A stretch of DNA of 64,000 bases from Bacteroidota bacterium (GTDB lineage: Bacteria > Bacteroidota > Bacteroidia > Chitinophagales > Chitinophagaceae). Numbering within the stretch: position 1 is the stretch's first letter; each line of letters begins with the position of its first letter. The notes beneath the pieces were generated by a model, which did no database searches, had not been told where the DNA came from, and saw only the letters and a list, made by a program, of their open reading frames with translations. Of the stretch, positions 1 through 8,114 are shown one piece after another. The position numbers and the translations under genes were made by a program. The stretch lies in NCBI GenBank assembly GCA_018268055.1, contig JAFDXF010000057.1, positions 1 to 64,000 on the forward strand. Direction: 5' to 3'.

Positions 1-36
1 CAATAATCTGGGCAAACAATGTTAAGTTTGTCATGA

Positions 37-105
37 GAGAAAGTTTGGTTTGTTCTGCAACCTCAAAGCTAACCTTTGAGTTACATTCAAAACTTTCTCT
101 TTTTT
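37..105 (+). terminator. Two-tier hairpin terminator upstream of the caspase gene
   Basis: GAGAAAGTTT (37-46) pairs perfectly with AAACTTTCTC (90-99), followed by a run of six T (100-105). Inside the loop a second hairpin forms from CTCAAAG (62-68) and CTTTGAG (74-80). It most likely ends transcription of a plus-strand gene lying left of the window. The nested arrangement is unusual for a plain intrinsic terminator, but no gene upstream is visible to judge it. Confidence 0.6.
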
Positions 106-152
106 ATTCGTTTAGGACGCTATTGATTAATAAGCTATAATGTAAATGGTTT

Positions 153-2012
153 ATGAAAAAGAATTTACAAGTTCTGTTTATTTTTTCATTTATTCTTTTT
201 TTTGGACAATTATTTGCTCAAAAAAAATATGCCTTGATTGTAGGGATTAATCAATATTACGACCAGCCGGGCGTTTTACATGGCTCACGTTTGCGAGGTT
301 GTGTAAATGATGCCAACTCAATGAAAGGCTTACTCACTTCTCGCTTTGCTTTTGAGGATAATAATATTATAGAATTAACTGATGAGCAGGCAAGTAGAAA
401 TAATGTTGAAACGGCTATTCAGCAAATATTGAAAAAGGTTAAGGCGGGCGATGCCTTTGTTTTTTTCTTTTCCGGTCATGGTGTATGGATGGATAATAAT
501 ATGCAGAATGAATATGATCGGAAACTAAAGCTGGGCATGAACCAGGCGATCGTGTTAAGCAATTTATATGCCGATAGTTTAAAATGCCTTTTTAGAGACG
601 CTGATGTAAAAAAAATGTTTAATAAATTCATTGATAAAAAAGTAATTGCAACAGCCATTCTGGATTGTTGTTTTTCCGGAAATTTATCAATGGGCTTCAC
701 CTTGAATGCACACAATCCATATAGTTTCTTCACACAAAATTTATCTGAAAGATCTATGAGCTTTGAAGAGGTTGTATTAAATTATAAAAGAACACATTCA
801 TCTATTGCCGATCCCAAAGATGCAAAATGGTACTCTGTCCTTTCTGCGTTTGTTGATGATGATGATGAAGGAACGAAAGGGTTTAATTTAAAAGACAATT
901 TGAATATTTCAGATTCTATATTTATTGCTCGCCCATCTGAGCGGCCACATTCAGGATTTTTATCCGTTGCCGGTACCAATGAATATCAGAAGGGTGAAGA
1001 GATGAAGGATGCAAGTGGAGCATATCATGGCGTATTTACAGAAGCGCTATTGCAAGTAATGGAAAATAGTCCTACAGATATTCCTGTGTCTGATTTATTT
1101 AAGCAGATTAGTAGCACAATAGCGAAAAATGGATTTAATCAAACACCGGTACGCCATCAAGACCCGATAAGAGATAATCAAAACTTAATTGGTGTTCAAT
1201 CTGTTGGATTTAAAAATAATATTGAATTACGATTGAAAGCTATAGATAAAAATGGTTATAGTTTTGATAAGGGCAGTACAATTGGTATTAAACAAGGTAA
1301 TATCTTCTCTTTAAACGGCGATAAAAATAAAGCACAAGTACAAATTATTAAAGTGGAGGATCATACAGCATTGGCCCGTTTAATAAAGGGGAGTAATGCT
1401 TCAATTAAACTCAATGACTTATTTGTACGTACAGACAATTATTCCAAAACAAATCCTTTGATTAAGTTGTATATTTCATTGCTACCGATAACGGTTATTG
1501 ATTTTGAAAAAAATATGCAACAAAAAGTAATTCCATTATCACAATTACCAACTTATCGTCATTATTCCGATTGGAATATCTATGATTTGAATCGTTACTT
1601 GTTTTACAATCAAACCGGTTTTTCACATGATACCCTAAGTGCTCGTTTTTTAAACGGCTTTTATAAATTGCCGTTTTTTGTATTTCTGCCTTTGCCCAAT
1701 GAAGTTTTTGCCGATTTTCAAAAAGCATTACAATTAAATCAAAATATTGAATTGGTTAATAAACCGGAAAAAGCAGATCTTGTTTTGTATTTGAATTATA
1801 TAAAAAATGGATTTGCGCTTACTTGGGCGCCATATATTTCTGCTGCTAAAAAAAGTCCGGTATTATATAATAATCATTTGGAGATAGCTCAATTACCGCA
1901 TACTAAAAGTGAAATCGAAATACTTACAAAAAATTTGATGAATTTTACAACAACAATGATACAAAACGCAACAGGAGTGTGGCTCAATGATCAACAATTG
2001 AAGCGGAGGTAG
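153..2012 (+). CDS. Secreted caspase-family (C14) cysteine peptidase
   Basis: A 619-residue protein with a signal peptide (about residues 1-22, ending LFAQ). The caspase-like fold occupies about residues 24-350: the N-terminal strand reads KKYALIVGINQY, the catalytic His is H109 in FFFSGHG and the nucleophile is C173 in LDCCFSG. The DCCFSG form is of the metacaspase/bacterial C14 type, whose members usually cut after Arg or Lys (family knowledge, not visible here). The rest, about 350-619, is beta-rich and matches no domain I recognise. The export signal implies a periplasmic or surface role rather than the cytosolic defence or death role of other bacterial caspases. It stands alone, downstream of a terminator, and faces a convergent gene pair. 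Confidence 0.85.
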   Translation: MKKNLQVLFIFSFILFFGQLFAQKKYALIVGINQYYDQPGVLHGSRLRGCVNDANSMKGLLTSRFAFEDNNIIELTDEQASRNNVETAIQQILKKVKAGDAFVFFFSGHGVWMDNNMQNEYDRKLKLGMNQAIVLSNLYADSLKCLFRDADVKKMFNKFIDKKVIATAILDCCFSGNLSMGFTLNAHNPYSFFTQNLSERSMSFEEVVLNYKRTHSSIADPKDAKWYSVLSAFVDDDDEGTKGFNLKDNLNISDSIFIARPSERPHSGFLSVAGTNEYQKGEEMKDASGAYHGVFTEALLQVMENSPTDIPVSDLFKQISSTIAKNGFNQTPVRHQDPIRDNQNLIGVQSVGFKNNIELRLKAIDKNGYSFDKGSTIGIKQGNIFSLNGDKNKAQVQIIKVEDHTALARLIKGSNASIKLNDLFVRTDNYSKTNPLIKLYISLLPITVIDFEKNMQQKVIPLSQLPTYRHYSDWNIYDLNRYLFYNQTGFSHDTLSARFLNGFYKLPFFVFLPLPNEVFADFQKALQLNQNIELVNKPEKADLVLYLNYIKNGFALTWAPYISAAKKSPVLYNNHLEIAQLPHTKSEIEILTKNLMNFTTTMIQNATGVWLNDQQLKRR

Positions 2013-2046
2013 TGACTTTTAGTTTATGGTAAAAAAAGAAAATATA

Positions 2047-2559
2047 TTACTTGCTCTGTAACTGTAATTTTTGAGCAAGCCAACTTTTATTTACGGGTAT
2101 AATCCATTTATCTTCTAACTCGGCCTTGGTCATTGCTAAATTATTAAAGTACAGTGTTTCATTATTTATAAACCCATTGCTTACGGCATAATTCAATTGA
2201 CTCAATGGCAATAATTCCACTTTGTCTTTAACCATAAACGCCAACATATTTCGGTCGAGCAGACTTACGCCAAATTGTTTTTCTATTTCTTTAATAAGTC
2301 TTAATGAACTATCCATTGTACTGCCACAAAGCGCTTCATCAGTATTGTCTGCTATTAATACAATAAACTGCCCGAAGAAAAGATGAGCTGCGCCTTTTAC
2401 AGCGGCACCATGGCTTTTCCATTTATTTACAAAATCATTGAGTATGTCTTCTATTGCTAAGGCTTCGTTCATGCTGAATAGCCGATTGCTTTGATAAATC
2501 CACACTCTGGATTGTGGATGAAATTCTGCTGACAACAAATGTTTATATGCTAAGTTCAT
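2047..2559 (-). CDS. Conserved Bacteroidota protein of the so-called 'ABC transporter ATPase' family
   Basis: A 170-residue cytosolic protein resembling a short Bacteroidota family that databases often label 'ABC transporter ATPase'. The label does not fit: there is no Walker A, no Walker B and no LSGGQ. Recognisable parts are the N-terminal SRVWIYQSNR, the middle ALCGSTMDSS and the C-terminal segment with LYFNNLAMTKAELEDKW. It starts only 6 nt after the stop of the Fe-S protein gene, so the two are surely co-transcribed. Function unknown; a cofactor or Fe-S related role is only suggested by that neighbour. Confidence 0.8.
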   Translation of the reverse strand: MNLAYKHLLSAEFHPQSRVWIYQSNRLFSMNEALAIEDILNDFVNKWKSHGAAVKGAAHLFFGQFIVLIADNTDEALCGSTMDSSLRLIKEIEKQFGVSLLDRNMLAFMVKDKVELLPLSQLNYAVSNGFINNETLYFNNLAMTKAELEDKWIIPVNKSWLAQKLQLQSK

Positions 2560-2565
2560 ATTTTA

Positions 2566-3348
2566 TTATTTTAAACTTTCTGCTATGAGTTCTGCTACAT
2601 CCATTACCTTAACGGATTCTTCTTTTTCTGCAAGTTTTACACCGTCTGTCATCATGGTATTGCAATAGGGACAAGCAGATGCAATAATTTGTGCACCTGT
2701 GTCAATCGCTTCATTACTTCTTTCGGCATTCACTCTTGTTGTGCCTTTTTCTTCTTCTTTAAACATTTGAGCACCGCCTGCACCACAGCAAAAACCATTG
2801 CTTTTGCAGCGTTTCATCTCTACTAATTCAGCATCCAATGCTTCTAACACTTTGCGTGGAGCTTCATAAATATTATTAGCACGTCCCAAATAACAACTGT
2901 CGTGGTAGGTTATTTTCTTTCCTTTAAATGTGCCTTCTTCTTTCATTTTTATTTTTCCCTCATCAATCAGCTGTTGTAAGAAGACCGTGTGATGTATTAC
3001 TTCATAATGTCCGCCAAGCTCTGGATATTCGTTTTTGAAAATATTAAAGCAGTGCGGACAGATGGTTACTATTTTTTTTATACCATAATTATTCAGTGTG
3101 TGAATATTTTGATAAGCCATCATCTGAAATAAAAATTCATTACCGGATCTTCGAGCAGGATCACCGGTGCACATTTCTTCTTTTCCCAATATTGCATAGT
3201 TGATGCTGAGCTTATCCAATATAGTGGCAAATGCTTTGGTTATTTTTTGCGCTCGCTGATCAAAACTTCCGGCACAACCAACCCAAAATAAAATATCAGG
3301 CGATTTTCCTTCGGCAAAGAGTGCAGCAACGGTGGGTACATTCATCAT
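2566..3348 (-). CDS. CCG-domain Fe-S oxidoreductase (HdrB/GlpC/LutA-like)
   Basis: A 260-residue protein with two cysteine-rich CCG domains: C25, C60 and CPHC (97-100) in the first, then SCYLG (C152), FCCGAGG (C187, C188) and CPYC (226-229) in the second. This is the C-terminal half of heterodisulfide-reductase-like and lactate/glycerol-phosphate oxidase subunits, where the cysteines hold a non-cubane Fe-S cluster or relay electrons. In Bacteroidota a protein of this length commonly follows a separate ferredoxin-domain subunit; that partner is not next to it here. Two Met codons open the frame (3348 and 3345); either may be used. Confidence 0.88.
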   Translation of the reverse strand: MMNVPTVAALFAEGKSPDILFWVGCAGSFDQRAQKITKAFATILDKLSINYAILGKEEMCTGDPARRSGNEFLFQMMAYQNIHTLNNYGIKKIVTICPHCFNIFKNEYPELGGHYEVIHHTVFLQQLIDEGKIKMKEEGTFKGKKITYHDSCYLGRANNIYEAPRKVLEALDAELVEMKRCKSNGFCCGAGGAQMFKEEEKGTTRVNAERSNEAIDTGAQIIASACPYCNTMMTDGVKLAEKEESVKVMDVAELIAESLK

Positions 3349-3418
3349 TTATAAATTTGCATCAAAACTAAAACATTTAATCAAAAAATTGTTTTCCTTC
3401 TTGAAAGACAAAAAAACA

Positions 3419-3426
3419 TATTTTTG
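3419..3426 (+). promoter_or_regulatory. Candidate -7 element (TATTTTTG) of the ATP-grasp/LysE operon
   Basis: TATTTTTG fits the Bacteroidota -7 consensus TAnnTTTG and lies 9 nt before the ATG at 3436. No well-spaced TTG -33 box is present (the nearest, 3401-3403, leaves 15 bp). A possible TTG start codon at 3424 falls inside this element, which argues for the ATG at 3436 as the real start. Confidence 0.45.
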
Positions 3427-3435
3427 TTACAATTG

Positions 3436-4479
3436 ATGAAGATTAAAAAAGCTTTTCAACGCATCTTTAAGTGGGAATTATGGAACTTCTATGTATTGTA
3501 TGCACCAATTTTTCCGGTATGGATATGGTATATAATACGTAGCAGAGCCGTATGGTATTTTACACCCTCCAATCCTACGATCACTTTTGGCGGTTTTCAT
3601 GGCGAAGGAAAGAAAGAAATGTACGATCAATTACCGACCCATTTAGTTCCCAAAACAATTTTCATCATGCATGATTTACCTTTTGATGAGGTAAAGAAAA
3701 AAATACTTGAAGCCGGCTTTACTTATCCTTTCATCGTAAAACCTGATGTGGGTATGAAAGGTATTTTATTCAGAAAAATTGATAATGAAGATCAATTTCA
3801 TAAATACCATGAGAAAGTTCCGGTTGAATATATCGTTCAGGAGTTGATAGAATTGCCTTATGAAGTGAGTGTATTTTATTATCGGTATCCGAATGAACAG
3901 AAAGGCGTTGTCAGCGGGTTTATTCATAAAGAATTATTGCAGGTAAAAGGCGATGGCGTATCTACATTAAAAGAATTGATAACCCAACATTCAAGAGCTA
4001 AATTTCGGATGGAAGAAATGGAACACCGGCATGGGCATCGGTTTGATAGAGTGATTCCCCAAGATGAAATATTTTATTTGTCTTATGCCGGCAATCATAA
4101 TCGCGGAGCACATTTTACCAACTTATATAAAGAAATAGATGAAAACTTGCTGAAAGTTTTTGATGAATTGAGCCATTTTAATGGAAAGTTTTTCTATGGT
4201 CGTTATGATATTAAGACGACTTCAATAGAAAATTTAAAGCAAGGTAAAAATTTTTATATATTGGAGTATAATGGCTGTGGTGCCGAGCCCAATCATATTT
4301 ACGATTGCGGTATGAGTCTTTGGAAAGCTTATGGTGTGATATTGCAACACTGGAAAGCCTTGTACAAAATAAGCCGATATAACAATAACAATGGAACGCC
4401 TTATTGGTCTTTTAATAAAGGCAGAAAGTTTTTGCGAGATGCTGAGAAGCATTTTCGCCTTTTAGAAAAATATGATTAG
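3436..4479 (+). CDS. ATP-grasp ligase, first copy of tandem pair
   Basis: A 347-residue ATP-grasp protein, distantly like D-Ala-D-Ala ligase. Visible features: an aromatic N-terminal segment (FKWELWNF) shared with the second copy, WYFTPSNPT, then PFIVKPDVGMKG with the ATP-binding Lys, GDGVSTLKEL, AGNHNRGAHF, and the metal-binding end of the fold in ILEYNGCGAEPNH. Family knowledge: ATP-grasp enzymes join a carboxylate to an amine or thiol through an acyl phosphate. The substrate is unknown. The start at 3436 matches the start of the paralogue at 5238. The next gene encodes a LysE-like exporter, suggesting that the product leaves the cell. Confidence 0.82.
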   Translation: MKIKKAFQRIFKWELWNFYVLYAPIFPVWIWYIIRSRAVWYFTPSNPTITFGGFHGEGKKEMYDQLPTHLVPKTIFIMHDLPFDEVKKKILEAGFTYPFIVKPDVGMKGILFRKIDNEDQFHKYHEKVPVEYIVQELIELPYEVSVFYYRYPNEQKGVVSGFIHKELLQVKGDGVSTLKELITQHSRAKFRMEEMEHRHGHRFDRVIPQDEIFYLSYAGNHNRGAHFTNLYKEIDENLLKVFDELSHFNGKFFYGRYDIKTTSIENLKQGKNFYILEYNGCGAEPNHIYDCGMSLWKAYGVILQHWKALYKISRYNNNNGTPYWSFNKGRKFLRDAEKHFRLLEKYD

Positions 4480-4519
4480 TTTTTTCGGAGCAAATTACTG
4501 ATGTTTGAAAATTGATTAA

Positions 4520-5230
4520 ATGCCACCTCTGTTACGAATATTTTTTACCGGTTTACTCATTAGTTTTCTTGGCTCATTGCCATTGGCAACAATGAATGTG
4601 GCAGCAATGCAAATTGCTGTATCGGATACTATCATAGCAGCTATGTTATTTTCTTTAGGTTCGCTATTGGTCGAAATGTTTTACGTACGTCTTTCATTGG
4701 TTGCATTGAGTTGGATAAGTCATCAACGAAAACTATTTCGTGTTTTAGAATATGTTACATTGATTATTGTATTGGCATTGGCCGTTGCTGAGTTTTATGC
4801 AGCTTCTCAACCATCCGAAGCAAAAAATATTGTACTAAGCAGTACGCTGCCCAAATTTATTTTAGGTGCATTGATGTGTGCATTAAGTCCGGGGCAAATT
4901 CCTTTTTGGCTGGGATGGAGCACCGTTTTATTTTCAAAAAAAATTTTGCAGCCCAAGAGCAGCTTTTATAATTTCTATATTTTAGGCATTGGCATTGGCA
5001 CATTTTTGGGGAATTGTATCTTTATTTTTGGAGGAATGTTGATTGCCAATACAATTAATACCAATCAAAAAATATTGCATTGGATAATCGGCGCAATATT
5101 TTTGGGCACAGCTTTATATCAAGCAGTGAAAATGATTATGAGAAAAGGACCGGCAACTTTAATAGCACCTGCGGGAGAAAGACTGATGCAAATGGAAACC
5201 TTACTGAAACGCATTAAAAAAGACTACTGA
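4520..5230 (+). CDS. LysE-family exporter, first copy
   Basis: A 236-residue integral membrane protein with about six hydrophobic segments, of the LysE/RhtB amino-acid exporter superfamily. The N-terminal segment reads ISFLGSLPLATMN, in the place where typical members have a G-P-G-P type turn, so it is a divergent branch. A second conserved stretch, LSPGQIPFWLGWST, is shared with the copy at 6284. The C-terminal tail (about 205-236) is basic and cytosolic. It lies between two ATP-grasp genes, 40 nt after one and 7 nt before the other. Confidence 0.78.
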   Translation: MPPLLRIFFTGLLISFLGSLPLATMNVAAMQIAVSDTIIAAMLFSLGSLLVEMFYVRLSLVALSWISHQRKLFRVLEYVTLIIVLALAVAEFYAASQPSEAKNIVLSSTLPKFILGALMCALSPGQIPFWLGWSTVLFSKKILQPKSSFYNFYILGIGIGTFLGNCIFIFGGMLIANTINTNQKILHWIIGAIFLGTALYQAVKMIMRKGPATLIAPAGERLMQMETLLKRIKKDY

Positions 5231-5237
5231 GGATAGC

Positions 5238-6287
5238 ATGAAATTTAATTTTAAAAATATATTTAATTGGGAACGGTGGTCTTATGACGTTATTTATCTT
5301 CCTATTGATATTTTCTGGCTTTGGTATGCAATCAAAGCAAGACATTTCTGGTATTTCACTCCCGTAAACCCCACTTTAATTTTTGCAGGCTTCGAAGGTG
5401 GAAGTAAAAAAGAAATGTATGAGCAATTGCCCAAATGGAGTTATCCTACAAGTATTTTTATTGAGCCTTCTGAAAGTATTGAGCAGGTAAAAAATAAAAT
5501 GAATGAAGCCGGACTTATTTTTCCTGTAGTGGTTAAACCTGATTCGGGAATGGCCGGAGTTTTGTTTCGTATTATTAAAGATGAGGCACATTTAAAAATA
5601 TATCATGAAGCGGTAGGAGAGTTATATGTGTTGCAAAAATGTATTGACACCGGATTGGAATACAGTGTATTTTACATTCGATTCCCTGGTGAAAAAAAGG
5701 GGTTTATTACTGGACTTATTGTAAAAGATTATTTGCATGTGATTGGGAATGGCAGACATTCTTTATCTGAATTGGTGAATGAGCATCCGGTTGCAAAATT
5801 CAAAGTACAACAGTTGAAAAAGATGCATGCTTCAAAATGGAATGAAATTATTCCTACAGGAACAAACTATTTATTGAATCCTGCGGGGAATCATAATACC
5901 GGCGCAAAGTTTGTAAACCTGAATCATGAAATAGACCAACAACTTTGCGATGTCTTTGATAAAATTTCAGATGAAGCAGGGCAATACTATTTCGGACGCT
6001 ATGATTTAAAATGCACTTCGTTGGGTGATTTAAAGAGTGGGAAAAATATCGACATCCTTGAGTTCAATGGCGCAGGTGCAGCAATTACACATGTGTTCGA
6101 CCGCAATATGAGTTATTTTTCAGCGCTGAAAGAAATTGTTCGCCATTGGCGATATTTATATAAAATCGGAAAAATAAATAATAAGAAAGGGGTAGCTTAT
6201 TGGGGTTTTTGGAAAGGGTATCAATTTATGCAAAAAGCAAAAAAGAATTTTAAAAGAATGTCTGCCATAGATAAAAGAATACCATGA
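5238..6287 (+). CDS. ATP-grasp ligase, second copy of tandem pair
   Basis: A 349-residue paralogue of the protein at 3436, alike along its whole length: FNWERWSY at the start, WYFTPVNPT, KKEMYEQLP, FPVVVKPDSGMAG with the ATP-binding Lys, AGNHNTGAKF, YYFGRYDLK and ILEFNGAGAAITH. Both copies keep the Lys and the E-x-N metal ligands, so both should be active. Differences near the end of the fold (GAGAAITH against GCGAEPNH in copy one) may reflect different substrates. Its stop overlaps the next start as ATGA, so this ligase and the following exporter are translationally coupled. Confidence 0.82.
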   Translation: MKFNFKNIFNWERWSYDVIYLPIDIFWLWYAIKARHFWYFTPVNPTLIFAGFEGGSKKEMYEQLPKWSYPTSIFIEPSESIEQVKNKMNEAGLIFPVVVKPDSGMAGVLFRIIKDEAHLKIYHEAVGELYVLQKCIDTGLEYSVFYIRFPGEKKGFITGLIVKDYLHVIGNGRHSLSELVNEHPVAKFKVQQLKKMHASKWNEIIPTGTNYLLNPAGNHNTGAKFVNLNHEIDQQLCDVFDKISDEAGQYYFGRYDLKCTSLGDLKSGKNIDILEFNGAGAAITHVFDRNMSYFSALKEIVRHWRYLYKIGKINNKKGVAYWGFWKGYQFMQKAKKNFKRMSAIDKRIP

Positions 6288-6922
6288 TTGAAGTTTTTTT
6301 CACTGCAATGATGATTAGCTTTTTAGGTCAGCTGCCTTTTGGCAATATGAACCTTACTGCTACTCAACTTGCCGTGCAGGAAGGCCTTGGCAATGCTTGG
6401 AAATATAGTATTGGTATTGTCATTGTAGAAGTAGTGTATCTACGTTTGGCACTTACAGCAATGGATTGGGTCGTTCAAAATCAAATGCTGTTTAAAATAA
6501 TGAGTTGGCTTACTGTAATTGTTTTTTTAGCATTGGGCGTATTGAGTATTTTTATTGCACGAAAACAAACTCAAGAAAAGAAAGGATTGTTGCTGAATAA
6601 TAAGATGGATAGGTTTCTGTTAGGTGTAAGTGTTTCAGCAATCAATCCGGTGCAAATACCTTTTTGGTTTATCTGGAGTACACAGCTTTTAAACAGTCAT
6701 ATTTTAAAAACTACGAATGCATATTTTAATATGTTCACCGGAGGCGCGGCAATAGGTTCGTTAGCAGGGTTAGCGGTTTATGTATATGGCGGTCGTTGGG
6801 TAATTCAAAAAATGAAAGCCAGTAATAAGCAGCTAAATATCTTTATGGGCATTGTATTTATCATTGCTGCTTTATGGCAGCTTTACAATATTTTATTTAA
6901 ACCCGGATTAATTAAAGCTTAA
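6284..6922 (+). CDS. LysE-family exporter, second copy
   Basis: A 212-residue membrane protein paralogous to the one at 4520. Shared pieces are ISFLGQLPFGNMN near the N-terminus, VEVVYLRLALTAMDW, and INPVQIPFWFIWST in the middle; about six membrane segments are visible. It lacks the basic C-terminal tail of the first copy. The ATG lies within the end of the ATP-grasp gene (4-nt overlap), the classic sign of coupled expression of partners. Confidence 0.78.
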   Translation: MIEVFFTAMMISFLGQLPFGNMNLTATQLAVQEGLGNAWKYSIGIVIVEVVYLRLALTAMDWVVQNQMLFKIMSWLTVIVFLALGVLSIFIARKQTQEKKGLLLNNKMDRFLLGVSVSAINPVQIPFWFIWSTQLLNSHILKTTNAYFNMFTGGAAIGSLAGLAVYVYGGRWVIQKMKASNKQLNIFMGIVFIIAALWQLYNILFKPGLIKA

Positions 6923-6954
6923 TTTTACATTTTAATACAGAAACAATTAATATT

Positions 6955-7449
6955 ATGGCAATCAAAGAAGCACTGATATCAGAATTAAAACGTGAGTCGG
7001 AATCGACTAAGAAAATGCTAGAGCGAGTTCCAATGGATAATAGCGATTGGAAGCCGCACGAAAAATCCATGTCTATTGGGAAATTAGCCACACATATTGC
7101 CGCCATCCCGCTTTGGATTTCTTCGATAATTAATATGGATGATTATGATATTGCAAAACATTACAAAAATGTCCATGCATCTACACAGGAAGAATTGATG
7201 AAATTGTTTCAGGATAGCTTAAATGACGCAATTGAAAATTTAGAAAAAATTGAGGATGCCGATTTGTTTAAAACATGGATCTTTAGAAATGGAGATCATA
7301 TAATTGCCAATGCGCCTAAAATAGGAGTGATGCGTTCATTATCGATGAGCCATTTAATACATCATAGAGGTCAGTTGTCTGTTTACTTGCGTCTATTAGA
7401 TGTGCCTGTGCCGGGTATGTATGGTCCAAGCGCCGATGATCAACATTAG
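6955..7449 (+). CDS. DinB-family metal-binding four-helix protein
   Basis: A 164-residue DinB/YfiT-like protein. The expected metal-ligand histidines are present: H47 in LATHIAAIP, then H133 and H137 in MSHLIHHRGQ. The family folds as a four-helix bundle and includes thiol transferases that use bacillithiol or similar thiols, though most members have no known substrate. It begins 32 nt after the second exporter gene and may share its transcript. Confidence 0.85.
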   Translation: MAIKEALISELKRESESTKKMLERVPMDNSDWKPHEKSMSIGKLATHIAAIPLWISSIINMDDYDIAKHYKNVHASTQEELMKLFQDSLNDAIENLEKIEDADLFKTWIFRNGDHIIANAPKIGVMRSLSMSHLIHHRGQLSVYLRLLDVPVPGMYGPSADDQH

Positions 7450-7487
7450 TGAAGCACTTGCTGTAAAAAAATATTCAACCTTTTAAT

Positions 7488-7994
7488 ATGGAATCTGAAA
7501 TATTGTTTTCCGAAAGACAAAGGTTTAAACAATGGTGGATCTGGTTGCTTATTTTATGTATCAATGGGCTTTTTCTCTTTGGTGTGTTCAAGCAAATAAT
7601 CAATGGTCAGCCGTTTGGTGATAAACCCATGAGCAATTCAGGACTTTTATTTGCAACAAGTATTACTTTACTCTGTTCGCTTTTATTTTTAAGCATACGC
7701 TTAGATTCACAGATAAGATCAGATGGCGTATATGTTCGCTATTTCCCTTTTCGTTTAAAGTTAAAAAAATACACTTGGTCGGAAATAAGTCAATGCTATG
7801 TGCGGCAATATTCGCCTATTGCTGAATATGGTGGTTGGGGCTATAGAATCGGATTATTTGGAAAGGGTAGAGCATTGAATGTATCGGGAAATAAAGGATT
7901 GCAACTTGAATTTACTAATGGTAAGAAATTGTTGATAGGCACAAATAAACCCGAAGAAATTACTGAAGTCTTGAGGAAGATAAAGCAAGTTTAA
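7488..7994 (+). CDS. Small membrane protein with PH-like C-terminal domain (DUF6141-like)
   Basis: A 168-residue protein with two hydrophobic helices (about 17-36 and 52-68) followed by a soluble beta-rich part containing RSDGVYVRYFPF, YTWSEISQCYVR, GYRIGLFGKGRALNVSGNKGLQL and a final helix. This order resembles small PH-like membrane proteins of unknown role (DUF6141). Not recognised more precisely. It starts 38 nt after the DinB gene. Confidence 0.6.
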   Translation: MESEILFSERQRFKQWWIWLLILCINGLFLFGVFKQIINGQPFGDKPMSNSGLLFATSITLLCSLLFLSIRLDSQIRSDGVYVRYFPFRLKLKKYTWSEISQCYVRQYSPIAEYGGWGYRIGLFGKGRALNVSGNKGLQLEFTNGKKLLIGTNKPEEITEVLRKIKQV

Positions 7995-8114
7995 TAGCCC
8001 TATTTTATTCCAAATTATCAACCTTTTTTCCGTTCATCCCAAATATAGATTGTAGAGCAGTCTTTATATTATGCATTACGTATCTTTCAGCGATAATTTT
8101 TAAAATTTATTAAA

